This document shows, one piece after another, positions 42,901 to 52,608 of a DNA stretch of 64,000 nucleotides (its first letter is position 1; every line of letters starts with the position of its first letter). Origin of the DNA: Pyrenophora tritici-repentis (lineage: Eukaryota > Ascomycota > Dothideomycetes > Pleosporales > Pleosporaceae). The notes under the pieces are model-generated. The model saw only the letters and a list, made by a program, of their open reading frames with translations. It had not been told where the DNA came from and made no database searches. The DNA is taken from assembly GCF_003171515.1 (NCBI RefSeq), contig NC_089390.1, positions 1,736,001-1,800,000 on the forward strand, read 5' to 3'. Position numbers and translations under genes: made by a program.

Positions 42901-43860
42901 ATACGGCCGCGTCGTGTGCTGGATTGCAAGGGCGTTACCCAGATTGAAGTCCTGGAACAACACGCCATTGTGCTTGTCTTGGCCGACAAAACTCTTTACT
43001 CATACTCTACCGATGCCCTGGAGCCCGACGAGTCACAAGCAATGGTCAAGCGGCCACGCAAGATTTGCCACGCCAACTTTTTCAAGGCTGGCATTTGTTT
43101 GGGACAACAACTAGTTGCCGCTGTCAAGACATCCGCGCTCTCGACCACGATCAAGGTGTACGAACCAAAGGAACAGATGGGCAACAAGAACAAAAAGTCT
43201 GGCTTTGCGAAGATGATGCTCTCTACGGGCGGCGCAGATCAACTGAAGCCTTACAAGGAGTTTTACATTCCTACCGAATCCACATCGATACACTTCCTGC
43301 GGTCCAAGCTTTGCGTTGGCTGTGCGCGTGGATTTGAAGTGGTCAGTCTCGAGACGCTCGAAACACAATCGCTTCTTGATCAGGCCGATACATCGCTCGA
43401 CTTTGTCGTGCGGAAAGAAAACATCAAGCCCATTCACATCGAGCGCATGGGAGGAGAATTCTTGCTTTGCTACACCGACTACTCGTTCTTTGTCAACCGC
43501 AATGGCTGGCGGGCACGACCGGACTGGAAGATTACCTGGGAAGGCACGCCCCAGGCTTTCGCAATCTTCAACCCTTACATTTTGGCTTTCGAGCCTAGCT
43601 TCATCGAAATCCGACATATGGAGAGCGGTGGTCTGGTTCACATTATTACAGCCAAGAACATAAGATGGTTACACACATCAACAAGAGAGGTATGTGTATC
43701 TGATGAATTGATACTGGACGAAAGCGCTAACACGACACAGATACTATACGCGTACGAAGATGAAATCGGTAACGACGTGATTGCAAGCCTGGACTTTTGG
43801 CAAACAGGAAATGGAGGAAAGCAATCCCTCGATACCCAGCGGTCCTACGAAAAGAGCTAG
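39988..43860 (+). CDS. rom2: Rho guanine-nucleotide exchange factor, Rom1/Rom2 type
   Basis: Activates Rho1-type GTPase for cell-wall integrity and polar growth at the membrane. Two exons (39988-43689, 43741-43860) with a 51-nt in-frame intron give 1,273 residues. Residues 1-~370 are disordered and Pro/Gln/Ser-rich with a short polyQ near 135-145. A DEP domain follows at ~375-465 (YPALLSRVAETFQDRVGL through SSNEIYQF), then the Dbl-homology GEF domain at ~560-750 (RQEVISELMYTERDFVKDLE, and TRLARYPLLLENIVKYT). A PH domain lies at ~775-920, and a C-terminal CNH (citron) domain at ~945-1240 begins FFSPTIRVTCAVPLDGGRKL. This is the exact domain order of fungal Rom2. The intron must be removed, although the frame stays open through it. 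The start follows a GC-rich leader. Confidence 0.95.
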   Translation: MADYGNQQRPDFARGPGPGQPAGARETAFTNIFGANPAMAGRSQTMTSQSHPRMNDRAATMSSQTADMMQRAPPMRQPVNGYDRRPQPPYDGRTGPGFGEQRPMDPQNGYNRPVQNGYGPNSRYPEAQQPQQQQPQQQQQRQPQPQYLPQPLRPERQPYGQPQRFDPRTPVGQPPYNKPIPNRFPGPPGPAMNADPYRSQSLALNPRPQFTPGGPSHPSQANTFRQQPYMNHMARTTAQGRVVPERPDERTMSMTSYTRDPEHTQTMSGRIIPSRRRESGGNDMVPPGHPQDRGLPPNPRSVSQGSMPNQSQSQSRTMSMASTIVPPSERTSTMSSMSSRPDSTQTMGSNSSNNRTSNQSMNSLTPSGQQAPAQRRAPLVYPALLSRVAETFQDRVGLTEKEKDGLVYKQAFTGADAVDLISFIIKTTDRNLALLLGRSLDAQKFFHDVTYAHRLRDSSNEIYQFRETMVEDKSEINGVFTLLTECYSPTCTRDRLCYSIACPRRLEQQARLNMRIQPGLKREESRASLHEEKDNEEQKLWINTVPKEISDSVSEKEQKRQEVISELMYTERDFVKDLEYLRDFWMKPLRNPATSPIPEHRREKFVRTVFSNCQEVYMVNSRMAEQLTRRQQKEAVVRNVGDIFLEYVPHFAPFIKYGANQLFGKYEFEHEKRTNTGFAKFVDEVERMKESRKLELNGYLTKPTTRLARYPLLLENIVKYTADDNPDKEDIPKVIKIIKETLSKVNVESGKAENHFNLMQLNKDLKFRPGEFVDLKLTDENRQLVFKGTLKKTPTETTGDITCYLFDHAVLLVRAKTVNKREEQKVYKKPIPLELLVITQMEEVNPKLGIAKRPSANLIAGKAIAAATPRNNDPKQQGYPITFKHLGKGGYELTLFASTPISQQKWMEHIDTQQRTLRERSNIFTKTIVNEGFFSPTIRVTCAVPLDGGRKLALGTDAGVYVVERKPKDASIRPRRVLDCKGVTQIEVLEQHAIVLVLADKTLYSYSTDALEPDESQAMVKRPRKICHANFFKAGICLGQQLVAAVKTSALSTTIKVYEPKEQMGNKNKKSGFAKMMLSTGGADQLKPYKEFYIPTESTSIHFLRSKLCVGCARGFEVVSLETLETQSLLDQADTSLDFVVRKENIKPIHIERMGGEFLLCYTDYSFFVNRNGWRARPDWKITWEGTPQAFAIFNPYILAFEPSFIEIRHMESGGLVHIITAKNIRWLHTSTREVCVSDELILDESANTTQILYAYEDEIGNDVIASLDFWQTGNGGKQSLDTQRSYEKS

Positions 43861-45142
43861 AACTTGCCCACCCAACAATAAGATTCAGCAAGTTTTCATC
43901 ATTTCACAAACATTCGAGAGCTTCTTTCATCACGTTACCGAGTACACCAAATTCGAGGCATCCAATCCCCACAGTCGCAGAAGAGCTGGCAAATGAACCC
44001 CTACCATTACCCGTACCTGCTCCACGTTTCCATCCTGCCGACGGCTAACAGGGATAATGATCAAAGAGAATCGGCCACAGAAAAGCTGGGCTAAACCGAG
44101 CCGCGGCGGGACCGGTGGTTGTTAACGATGGAATGTTGGCCTTTTTTTATAACAAATCCTTTTTTCATCTCTCTCTCTCTTGCTCCCTTTTTCTACCTTT
44201 CTACTGCGAACTTGCCGAGTTTTTTCTCTTCCAAAATCAGGATAGGAGAGTTATCTTTGTATCATACTAGAATTTTTAGCGAGCGGCGATTTGTTTGTGG
44301 GTTTTTCTGAGAATATGTGATGGGGATTTTGTTTTCTGGCTTTGGAATTGGGGTGTATGTGCGTGTGTCTGTGGGGAATGATGGATGCCGTGTGTCTGCT
44401 GTGTGCTGTGTGCTGTGTGTGTAGTGCGAAAGCTCGGATCTTGAGATGTAATTGAAGAAGCGATTTAGCGTGTTTTACCGTAACTGCAGTGCACTGAACA
44501 AACATTATGAGCAACTGGATTTTAATAGACTTGTTGTTACTTTAGTCTCCGGCCACTCCCTCCCTTCCCCCGGCAGGCTTGCGCACCTACAACCTTCACT
44601 CCGGAGCTTTGTCGTCCTCGGCGGCCCTTACCGCGCTGCTGTCTTCTTCCTGCCGGACAGGAAACGGCGGCTACGGCGTTGCCCAATCGCTAATTCTCCG
44701 ACCACGGGCCTTTTTTTCACTGCCGTGTACTGGGATGCTAAGGGTTACTTTAGCCGGTTGTGTACAAGTGCTGGGTAGCTTCGAGCTGGAGACTCCACTT
44801 GGGCTGGGGTTTAAGCTGCATTTTTTGCGCCGGTGTACCTACCGCTTTGGTCTCGTGACGAATGTGATGGCTAACGCTGGCGTTGGCGTGCGATGGGTGA
44901 CAGGCAAGGAAGGTGGGGAAGGAGGGATTGTTGTATTTAGTTTTACTTTTACCTTGACCCGTGAAACGACTAATTGATTGTTAAGATTTTTGAGCCGTGG
45001 CTGTGTAAGGGAAACGTATGGAATTTGATAGCCAAGGATTTGTGGAGAGAACGCGAATAGAGAAGAGAAGAACATTGAGAGAAAAAAGATAAGGAAGTCT
45101 GGAAAAAGAAAGAGAAAAACAGAAAAGGACAAGAAAGAAACC
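43861..45142. other. 1.3-kb spacer with low-complexity tracts
   Basis: Holds CT-rich patches (~44,165-44,205), a TGTGTGCTG microsatellite (~44,390-44,424) and, just before the next gene, a purine-rich leader (~45,050-45,140). No motif supports any of the short frames here. Confidence 0.45.
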
Positions 45143-46161
45143 ATGGCACCAGGTATCCTATGGGTATCCTCGCGGATTGTGAATAAAGACAAATTGGACG
45201 TTGAGAAGTTTTGTGAGTGGTACGAGAATGTATGTATTACCTGTACCTTTCCTCTCATCCTTCCTCATCCCAAACCATCACTCTCTTTTCTCCCTGTCAC
45301 TCTCTCTGACACATCCAACAACAATCTTAACCTATTGTTGCTAGCTAAGGCGTCTATGACTAAGAGTGCAAAGCTAATGAAAGAAAATGTAGACACACAT
45401 CCAAGAAGTCCTCATCCTCCCTGGTTTCCCCTCCGCCCTGAGGTATGAAGCCGTTACCCCCGTTCCCAGGGGCATGCAGTATGGGAAGGAGGCGCCTTGG
45501 TTGGTACGTTCATCTCACCCCATCCCTTCCCTCCCCTCATCTCTTTACCTACCCACATCCCACCCTCCCTAAGCGTATCTGATCCGCACAGACAACCTAC
45601 GCCATGCCAGACGTCGACTACCGCCTCAGCCAAGCTTTCAAAGACCTCTCTGGCGGAAACCCCCCCAGCGCTGAATTAATCGAAGCCGTTTACAAACATA
45701 CTCGTTTCGACACTAGGTTCTATGAGGAACGTGGTAGCTTCCCTGCCTCCAGTACCTCCCCCGCCACTGCCCCATCCCCCACCTCCTCGTCTTCTCCTAC
45801 CCCCTCGTCTTCTTCGTCGTCATCCACGCCCCCAAAATTCCTCATCGCCGCTACCTTCCACGCCCCGAAGGACTGTACTACAGAGTTCCCAAAACAATTC
45901 CGCGCAAAGCTCCTACCGCAGTTGGAAGAGACACCAGGGTTTGTGAGGGCGAAGACGTACGAGGTTGCTACCGCGTTGGTGCTGGATCGTTGGAATTGGG
46001 CGGCTGCCGAGGGCGTACCGGGGTGGTTGGTTATGGCTGAGTTTGAGGGGGGTGAGGCGCCTGCTGTGGAGGGCTTCTTAGGAGAGGGAGGGGTGGAAGT
46101 GGGTGTTTATAAGGTGGGCAGGATTTATTCGGAGGAGGAGTGGGGGTGTGTTGGGGAGTAA
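45143..46161 (+). CDS. EthD-like dimeric alpha/beta-barrel protein of unknown function
   Basis: Three exons (45143-45229, 45393-45503, 45592-46161) give 255 residues. The first intron is long for this window (163 nt); its acceptor after aaaatgtag is chosen because it restores WYENTHIQEVLILPGFPSA, the hallmark of the family. The start MAPGILWVSSRIVNKDKLDV leads into a first ferredoxin-like barrel half. After a Ser/Thr/Pro-rich insert (residues ~108-132) a second half (KFLIAATFHAPKDCT, then FRAKLLPQLEETPGFVRA) repeats the pattern, so the protein looks like a tandem barrel. EthD-type folds occur in oxygenases, cyclases and stress proteins; no active site can be assigned. Confidence 0.82.
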
Positions 46162-47525
46162 GGGGGGTAAGGAGATGGAGATATGTGTGAGATTCAGGCC
46201 CTTTGAGGACTGAAAGTCGATGGGCCATAGATAGGAAGGCATTATCATGGAATCTGACTATACGTTATATCAGAGTGAAGTCGCCGAGTGTAGGCATTAG
46301 TATAAGACAGTAGGTGTAAATTATTCGATTCTTTAAGATTCTGTACCGCAGCCCACGTACATTGCATTAGTATAGAACGGTCTCCGTATTTCTTTGTTGC
46401 TGTAGGATGTCTAGAAGATATATTGTTCAGCGTGGGCGCTAAGACTTTCTATCTCCTTTATATGTATTTAAAGTAAGTGATATCAATACTTAGTACTAGC
46501 AGATTTTCACAACACGGTCTTTGTAGCAGCAGTACAAAAAAGCAGTTAAGGTTGTTGGGAATCGAACCTGCGGTAGATAAGGCAGCTGGTTGCTGCATGC
46601 ACGAGCTTGGATTACACGGCTGACTAAGCCGTGTGGTCCGAGCTCTAGCTGCTGCCTTACTGCCGACCTCCCTCCACCTCCATAGAACAACAAGAACAAT
46701 CACAATCATTTCAACTCGTTGCAACGAAGGTGGTTCCTATACCTTAGCCGTATCGACAAAGGTGTTATCCCAACACCTTATACTCTGTAAGTGACAGTTT
46801 TCACTCTATCGCCTTTATATTACCATAGTACTTAGTTATCCTTAGCGTACGAAACTGAAGAACTATCGATTATATAATCTTGACGAGAGCTCTACTAAGC
46901 TTTTTCACTCTTATCTCTCCATATTCCTATCTTACCGACCCACTTAATCCTGTAACCCTGCAATTCTACCTTTGGCCCCGTAGCATCAGCTGGTAGAAGT
47001 GCACTTTGATCGTGTACACCCTGCTGATTGGATTGGCCTTTACACAAGGTTTTGGAGATTTGAAAATGCTGTACTAAACCTTCCACCTGCGTGTATTTCG
47101 GACTGGAGAGTCGGTAAATTACGAGGCATGCTTTGCCAGTTGGCTGCAGCATTATCTCGTCATTCTCTTCCTCTTCCTCTTCCTCCTCCTCTTATTATTA
47201 TTCTTTTTCTTCTATTTCTTCTTCTCTTTCCTCTCTACCCTATGCGATATTGTGGCGCTTCAACCTGCTTCCATACCAGCAACGGCAACCACGCCTAAAG
47301 CACGTATGCTATCTTGTTCATTGCGGCGAAAATAACGGCTCGTTCCTTGTTGTCATGGGTACAGATCTCGTGCGCCCAGGCGAAGCACAGGCCCGACAGG
47401 CCTCTTCTTGATCTGGGCTCCTCTCCTTCGTCTTCGTCTTCCTCTTGTCTCTCTACTTCCCTCCTCCTGTTTCTTCTTGTTCTTCTCCTTCTTTCTGTCC
47501 TCTCTCTTCTCCTAGATATCGAGGG
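46162..47525. other. Gene-poor region with low-complexity DNA and a tRNA-like segment
   Basis: Contains CT-rich microsatellite DNA at ~47,155-47,240 and ~47,405-47,515. The frames reported there are simple-sequence artefacts. See the separate entry for 46,550-46,645. The frame at 46895-47152 (- strand) has no recognised domain. Confidence 0.4.
46550..46645 (-). other. tRNA-like segment: Pol III B-box plus strong hairpin
   Basis: On the - strand the segment carries a perfect B-box core, GGTTCGATTCC (46568-46558). About 35 bases upstream of it is a 43-base near-perfect hairpin (46645-46603) with arms GAGCTCGGACC-ACACGGCT and AGCCGTGT-AATCCAAGCTC around a 5-base loop. I cannot fold it into a standard cloverleaf, because the T stem is poor and the acceptor stem is unclear. 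A decayed tRNA or tRNA-derived SINE end is possible. Confidence 0.3.
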
Positions 47526-47625
47526 GCACCCAGGTGTCATGAGATACTGGACATACTGGTGCATTGAGGTCACTATGCTCCAGACACTGCTTATCCACAC
47601 TGCCAAGTGCACCGATATTCTCTTG
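47526..47625. repeat. MITE-like short element (copy C, divergent)
   Basis: The block cacccaggtgtcatgagatactggacatactggt followed by aggtcact resembles copies at 1080-1197 and 32739-32845 over about 60 bases, then diverges. It lies just beside the decayed HET gene. Confidence 0.4.
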
Positions 47626-47749
47626 TAGGGTATAATTATGGCCATGGGCTTGCAAAAACAGCGGGGCGCGGGAGATGACGACGTTGTGGAGCGGAAGATG
47701 AACGATCTCGGCATGTGTCATATGATCATGTGACCTACCTAGGTATTTT

Positions 47750-49588
47750 TCATGCGAGAGTGATATCGCTGAGTACAGGGCCCGACTTCAAGGCTTCACC
47801 ATCCATGAATCCGTGCACATAGGCCACCCCTACAACGCGAAAAGTACTAGGTCCGACTTCATGGAGAATCAGCGGCACGCGGGATCCAGCGATGATCCAT
47901 ACTGCGTTGCTTTTTAGAATAGACTCAGAGCCCAGGCTGAGGTGCTTTTTGTTTGTCAAAAACAGTCGCAGATGAACGGCGTGTGAGAATGTTGTTTCGA
48001 AATCGACAGAGTCGATGGAGTAGGTCGAACTCTCCCTACACTCGGTGTGTGAGCTACATGGCAGTAGATCGGAGATTTCGCTTGCTGGAAAGGATGTGAA
48101 TGTGTTATTTGATGTTGAATCTGCAGTGTGTTTTGGGAGCTTCGAAGTAATCTAGGAGACGTATGCGGAACGGTAGCTACACGGTGCTGGATGCCAGGGA
48201 CGCACTCCCGCCGTGTCTGTAAGTAGGGTGCGCCAGAAAACTTCGGTTCGACATTGTCCTATATGATACACATAGTGCATATCATTAAATATGCTCAGCC
48301 AATTTGGGAAAGGTTTCCCTGTGAGGACATCCCGCTTACTCTCCCCGACAGCAGTGATCTTATCCAAACAAAACCCCTTAACAGTCAAATAAGCATCCCG
48401 CTCGTTGATGTGCAATGATCTGGGGAGAACAGCAGCAGCCGAATATCTCAGGTACCCAGTAACACCCAGCCCAAGTACCTTGCTACACCGCCAATCCGGA
48501 ACCCAAGAAGGAAGACCCGAATCAAAACCTTCAGAACAAGACAGCAAGAGTAAATTATCCGAGTCCTCAAGAATCTGCACCGCAGCCAAAGTATACGTCT
48601 CCGCCACTGATCTCCCAGCATAAACAGTTTCAAGCCGCCTCTTCTCGTTTGCTTTATCTCCCACGATGCCAAGTAGCGCGTAAACTTTATCCCGCACTAG
48701 CCATGAAGCGCCGACACCGAATGAGTGCGTAGAGTAAATCTCCCGCCATATTTTCTGTCTCCCAGATATTCGAGACAGCGTGATTAGTCTGCTATGAGCC
48801 CGTGAAATCAACTATCAATCTAGTCCATAGGGTGAGTGTAAGGAACTGTGAGACTTTAATAATATCCGCCAGTCGATAGCGTGACTACCGCAGAGCGCAC
48901 GCATCTTCCTCGCGGGTTTGATTTCTTGGATTGTCCACACTCAGGTAAAGTATGTGCGTTGGAAGAACCTGGCCATGCATTTCCAGGAAGAATGGTCGGC
49001 GAAAAGTGCGTGTTTGGCGCGATGCTCTCCACCACTTATGGCTTTGGGTGTAATGTCTTTTAGACAATCTATTCTTTCGGCTTTGTGTCGACCCTGGATT
49101 CTGCTGGCCAAAAGTCTTATCAGCTCGAAGGCTGGGCCCGTGGCATCGTCTTCCTCACCTAGCCAAGCATGTACTATGTGTGCTCATTGGTAGATAATTA
49201 CCATCATATTTACCTGGCAGGTGCGCTCCTCTGGGTCCTCTTGATTGATGCAAATAGCGTCGATCCAGTAGGACTCAAGCGTATGCGGTTCATCGTCACG
49301 TATCTTGTGGAGAAAAGCGTGGAGATTCTTAGTGACTGCAATTTGGTACCAGAGCTGCTGGGGTTCAACTAGAGAGCTTTTCTTCGTCCTGCAGGGTGTT
49401 AAATAGGTGGAAATCCCCGGGTTTCTCCTCCTGTGGTGACGATGGGAGAGCCTCATGTGTACGAGGGCGCAAAGTTTGACTACCTGGAGCTCATATGCGA
49501 GGACTTCACTCTGAATTCGTGGAAGGATGTTTATGAGCCTAATTTCGCCTTGGGTTGTTAGTTCTAACGTGGCATATAGGCCAAGCAT
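47750..49588 (-). pseudogene. Heterokaryon-incompatibility (HET) domain gene, decayed
   Basis: HET-family pieces follow one another on the - strand. From 49588: ATLELTTQGEIRLINILP and later VTKNLHAFLHKIRDDEP and YWIDAICINQEDPEER, the core HET block. Then TGA 49186-49184 follows IIYQ and the same frame resumes as AHIVHAWLGEEDDATGPAFE. A second TGA (~48,934) comes after FFQRTYFT and is followed by VWTIQEIKPARK. The central part continues in 48152-48811 (RDKVYALLGIVGDKA, GLPSWVPDW). The C-terminal signature VPLILHEVG with YVHGFMDGEAL lies at 47750-47959. The P-x-A-L-S-Y-x-W-G segment is missing or out of frame. Both TGA codons stand where Arg is expected (CGA to TGA). HET proteins trigger cell death on fusion of unlike hyphae; this copy cannot make a full protein. 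Confidence 0.8.
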
Positions 49589-50306
49589 ATTGCTACTTCA
49601 TATATTTCTCTCATCGAAGATTGAAGTATGCGTTCAACAGACCCGCTATCCCGCATTTAGAGGGGGAAAAAAGATAATCATATAGTTGTCTCGAGAGATT
49701 GTCGTGACGAGCCTGCCGTTCTGTAGAAATATGGCAGCCTAGAATGCTTGGCGAGTGGGGCCCACTATCTACCTAGGTAGATGGTTTGGGGCCTTGACTC
49801 TCAAACCCCCCGATTACCAACACCAACTCTTCCAATATCTAGCCCTCTGTCCGGAGACCACACGTTCTGTGTCCACAAATGGAATCATGGGACAAGAAAC
49901 GCCCTTCTAGCCGATCGTCGAAAAATAATAGATCATAGTTGCAATAGAAGAAGCACTTGGGGTCAGATTGGAAAGAACGAGTGTGATTGTTTTCAAATCA
50001 GGTCTCTCATATCCAGCAAGATGTGTTTGAACCACTGCAATCCTTAGTAACCCGTCCTTGTCTCTCCCTCAATCTTCAACTCAATCTATACCAAAGCTAT
50101 TGTACAAATTTTGTAAAGCCAAACAAGATAAGCAAAGTCACCAAAGTGATACCAAAAGCCCGCCCCAGCATGCACTTTTCACCACAATAAACACCACTTT
50201 CCATCCGTAGTAGATGTCTTCTCCCTACGACCGATTTCACTTCCTCCCAACAACACCCTTACACTGTATGCCTTAACAACACCTACACCCCTCCCCATAC
50301 CGATCC
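49589..50306. other. Spacer downstream of the small RS-rich gene
   Basis: No gene recognised. It includes a perfect 16-base palindrome, ctacctaggtag plus flanks, near 49770-49785. Confidence 0.4.
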
Positions 50307-50807
50307 TCACACCTCTATTTCCTCCTCTGCATCAACTCCTTCGCGGACGCCGTAACCGAGTACCCCCCCAAATAACCAATCATTCGAATGCCGTCCCCTC
50401 CATGGATCACTCCCACTCGTACTCCTTCTCCCCCCATCCTGAAGACTCGGTCTCGAGTTCTGAACCGGCAATGGCATCGGAGTCTGTCTCACCGGCCCTG
50501 TCGACGAAGAACCATGTTGGAACTGCGATGACGACGGTGTCGGCTGTGGCATAGGCGACTTTGACCGTTTACGTAGTGTGCCTCCACGCGAGCGACTCCG
50601 TGAGCGACCGCGGATACGCGCTGTGATTGCGCCGAAGAAAGAGGCTTCGGTGGGTGAGGAGACGGAGCGGGAGGTTGAAGTTGCTGAGGCGGGGGAGTGT
50701 GGTGGGGATAGTTGGCTTGTTGATGATTTTGAAGACTGGGTGGTTTGGGAGGAGGCGGTGTTTGTGCGGATGGGTGGAGGCATGGGTTGATTGTGTGAAG
50801 ACGTCAT
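50307..50807 (-). CDS. Small disordered Arg/Ser-rich hypothetical protein
   Basis: A 166-residue frame from ATG 50807 (MTSSHNQPMPPPIRTN). It is almost wholly low-complexity: Ser/Thr/Pro-rich, a short RS stretch (RIRGRSRSRSRGGTLRKRSK, ~residues 66-85), then Pro/Gln-rich. It ends in a more ordered piece, HSNDWLFGGVLGYGVREGVD. The combination of an RS patch and a C-terminal W-L-F-G-G block is seen in small conserved proteins of filamentous ascomycetes, so I regard it as a likely gene, but no function is known. There are no introns. Confidence 0.6.
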   Translation of the reverse strand: MTSSHNQPMPPPIRTNTASSQTTQSSKSSTSQLSPPHSPASATSTSRSVSSPTEASFFGAITARIRGRSRSRSRGGTLRKRSKSPMPQPTPSSSQFQHGSSSTGPVRQTPMPLPVQNSRPSLQDGGRRSTSGSDPWRGRHSNDWLFGGVLGYGVREGVDAEEEIEV

Positions 50808-52079
50808 TGTTGACAAAGGTGGTCTGATTGTAACAAGTTTGATATGAGTGGTTGTTTATCTAGTTGTTTATCTGATATGTTCGAATTCGTAGACTCGAAG
50901 GCCCATCGTAAGCAAGAGCCAGATTATCAGGCAAACAAAAAGATGACTGCAGATAGATGAGGCTCAGAAACAACACAAACCGTCAGCACTATATATCCTC
51001 CTCCAGCCCAATCCCCAATCCTCACCCCATCAAGCCTATCCTGCCGTCCTCCTCCACCACCACCGCCACAACCTTGGCAGCACAACCCCAGCTGCAATCA
51101 CAACCCCCTACAAACTATCGGTGACCACACTCCCCCACCCCTCCTCTCAGCCAACCAAACCCCCCGTACTCGAAGCGGGGACTCCCAAATCACCAGCTTC
51201 CCTCCAAAACCACACCGACTTGCGACCCCTCCTTGTGTCGCATGCAAAGACGCCACAAAGTCGGCATGCAAACTGCAAGGCCAACGCATGCCTAACAGCC
51301 GAGAAAAGGCTACGTAGATCATCGCACCTGCACGTTTTCGCAGATGGATGATGATTGCAGCCTGCCTGCCTATCTATTCTACGACCTCGGGACTTTGGTT
51401 GCATCCAATCAAACCACCAACCCACGCCGTGTGCGACGATGAAATCCGTGATGTTGGCCTCACCGGTTTTCAATGCGTGTGACATTTGTCCAGGCGACTT
51501 TCGAACCATATTCAAATCCATGCCTGCGCGCATGTGTCTAGATAGAGTGTGCGATTTATACCCAGAGTGTTCTTGTTACCCCAGGAATGCGCATTCGTGA
51601 CCGTGCCAGCAAAGCAGCAAAATGCAACGTCCCGCGGGACAACGCGATAACAGCACGAAAGAGTCCTCAAGGGCGACGGCGCATAGGCAAGGACAACAGC
51701 GCATGAGGGGGATACAAACGTTCTCGACCCTTCTGCGACTCGCAGCTGAAAGAAGCTGTAACTGCAGCAAGTACGCACGCGTCGGACCTGGCCGCTGTCC
51801 CTATCGTGATACCCCTCATCTTATGTCGCACACATCCCCATTGAGCCCACCGGTTTACTTGGTAGCATAGCAGCGTCCTAAGTAGATAAAAAATGATGTA
51901 TTAATCCCGTCTCTTTCTTGCATCGTACGTGAATTCTGTTGTTGCGCAAGTCCCGTTCCGTTCCGAATGCTCCATTTCGAGTTCCGATTCCCTTCCGAGC
52001 CGCATCCTTTGCTCTCCCGCCACAAAAAAAAACAGCAAAAAAGTAATTCACAACGTTGCAATCGAGAGAAGGATGTTGT
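50808..52079. other. 1.3-kb spacer between RS-rich gene and tRNA-Gly
   Basis: Overlapping frames on both strands (51,100-51,870) show no motif and mirror base composition. A C-rich tract lies at ~51,000-51,180. No gene supported. Confidence 0.4.
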
Positions 52080-52149
52080 GCATCCTCCGGGAGTCGAACC
52101 CGGGCCAATTGCTTGGAAGGCAATTATCCTACCGTTGGACCAAGAATGC
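52080..52149 (-). tRNA. tRNA-Gly(UCC): tRNA-Gly(UCC)
   Basis: A full cloverleaf of 70 nt reads on the - strand. The acceptor stem GCATTCT pairs with AGGATGC (one G-T pair). The D arm is GTCC/GGAT. The anticodon arm ATTGC-CTTCCAA-GCAAT has anticodon TCC (reads GGA). The T arm is CCGGG-TTCGACT-CCCGG. There is no intron, and the encoded gene lacks CCA, as in eukaryotes. Confidence 0.95.
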
Positions 52150-52608
52150 TTGATGGAAGAATAGATATGTTTGGATGTTATAATCTTAGTTTCAAAATGG
52201 AAGGTACGATATGGGAAAAGTGGGAGGGTGCGATGAGGGAACGCTGTGTTAGGACTAGCGAGATTGAGTGGGGACTAGCGTGGAGGTGGTCCTAATGATG
52301 TCATTGTCGGTATGTGGGGCTAGATGAGGCGGTGGAGGCAGTGTTGGGTTCGAGGTTAATGAAGAGAACGGTGGAAAGGTGGAATATGATGCTTTGGTGC
52401 GTATTCCATCAAGCATTCTTGGTCCAACGGTAGGATAACTGCCTTCCACGCAATTGATGCTATCGTTTTCTAGATGTTCTATTGGATCTAGCCGCCGTGT
52501 ATAATACGAAGCTTCAATATACACGCAGTCTCACGCCCTTCTAACCTAGACACGGCCACTTTGCGTCTTGGGGGTTTATAATACTCTCCCCCCCTTCAAT
52601 CCTCGCCT
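52150..52608. other. Spacer between the tRNA and the SRR1-like gene
   Basis: Apart from the truncated tRNA copy (52413-52460) no feature was recognised. The 3' end of the SRR1-like gene faces this spacer. Confidence 0.4.
52413..52460 (+). pseudogene. Truncated inverted copy of tRNA-Gly(UCC)
   Basis: 48 bases match the first ~42 bases of the tRNA at 52149-52080 with two changes, then end directly in gatgc, so the variable and T arms are missing. It lies 264 bases away in the opposite orientation. The match extends ~8 bases upstream of the tRNA start (ccatcaa), so it arose by DNA duplication with flank, not from a processed tRNA. Confidence 0.8.

Noticed and set aside
47155..47515. Ser/Arg-rich open frames on both strands
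   Set aside because: They arise from CT-rich microsatellite DNA; no splice signals or motifs.
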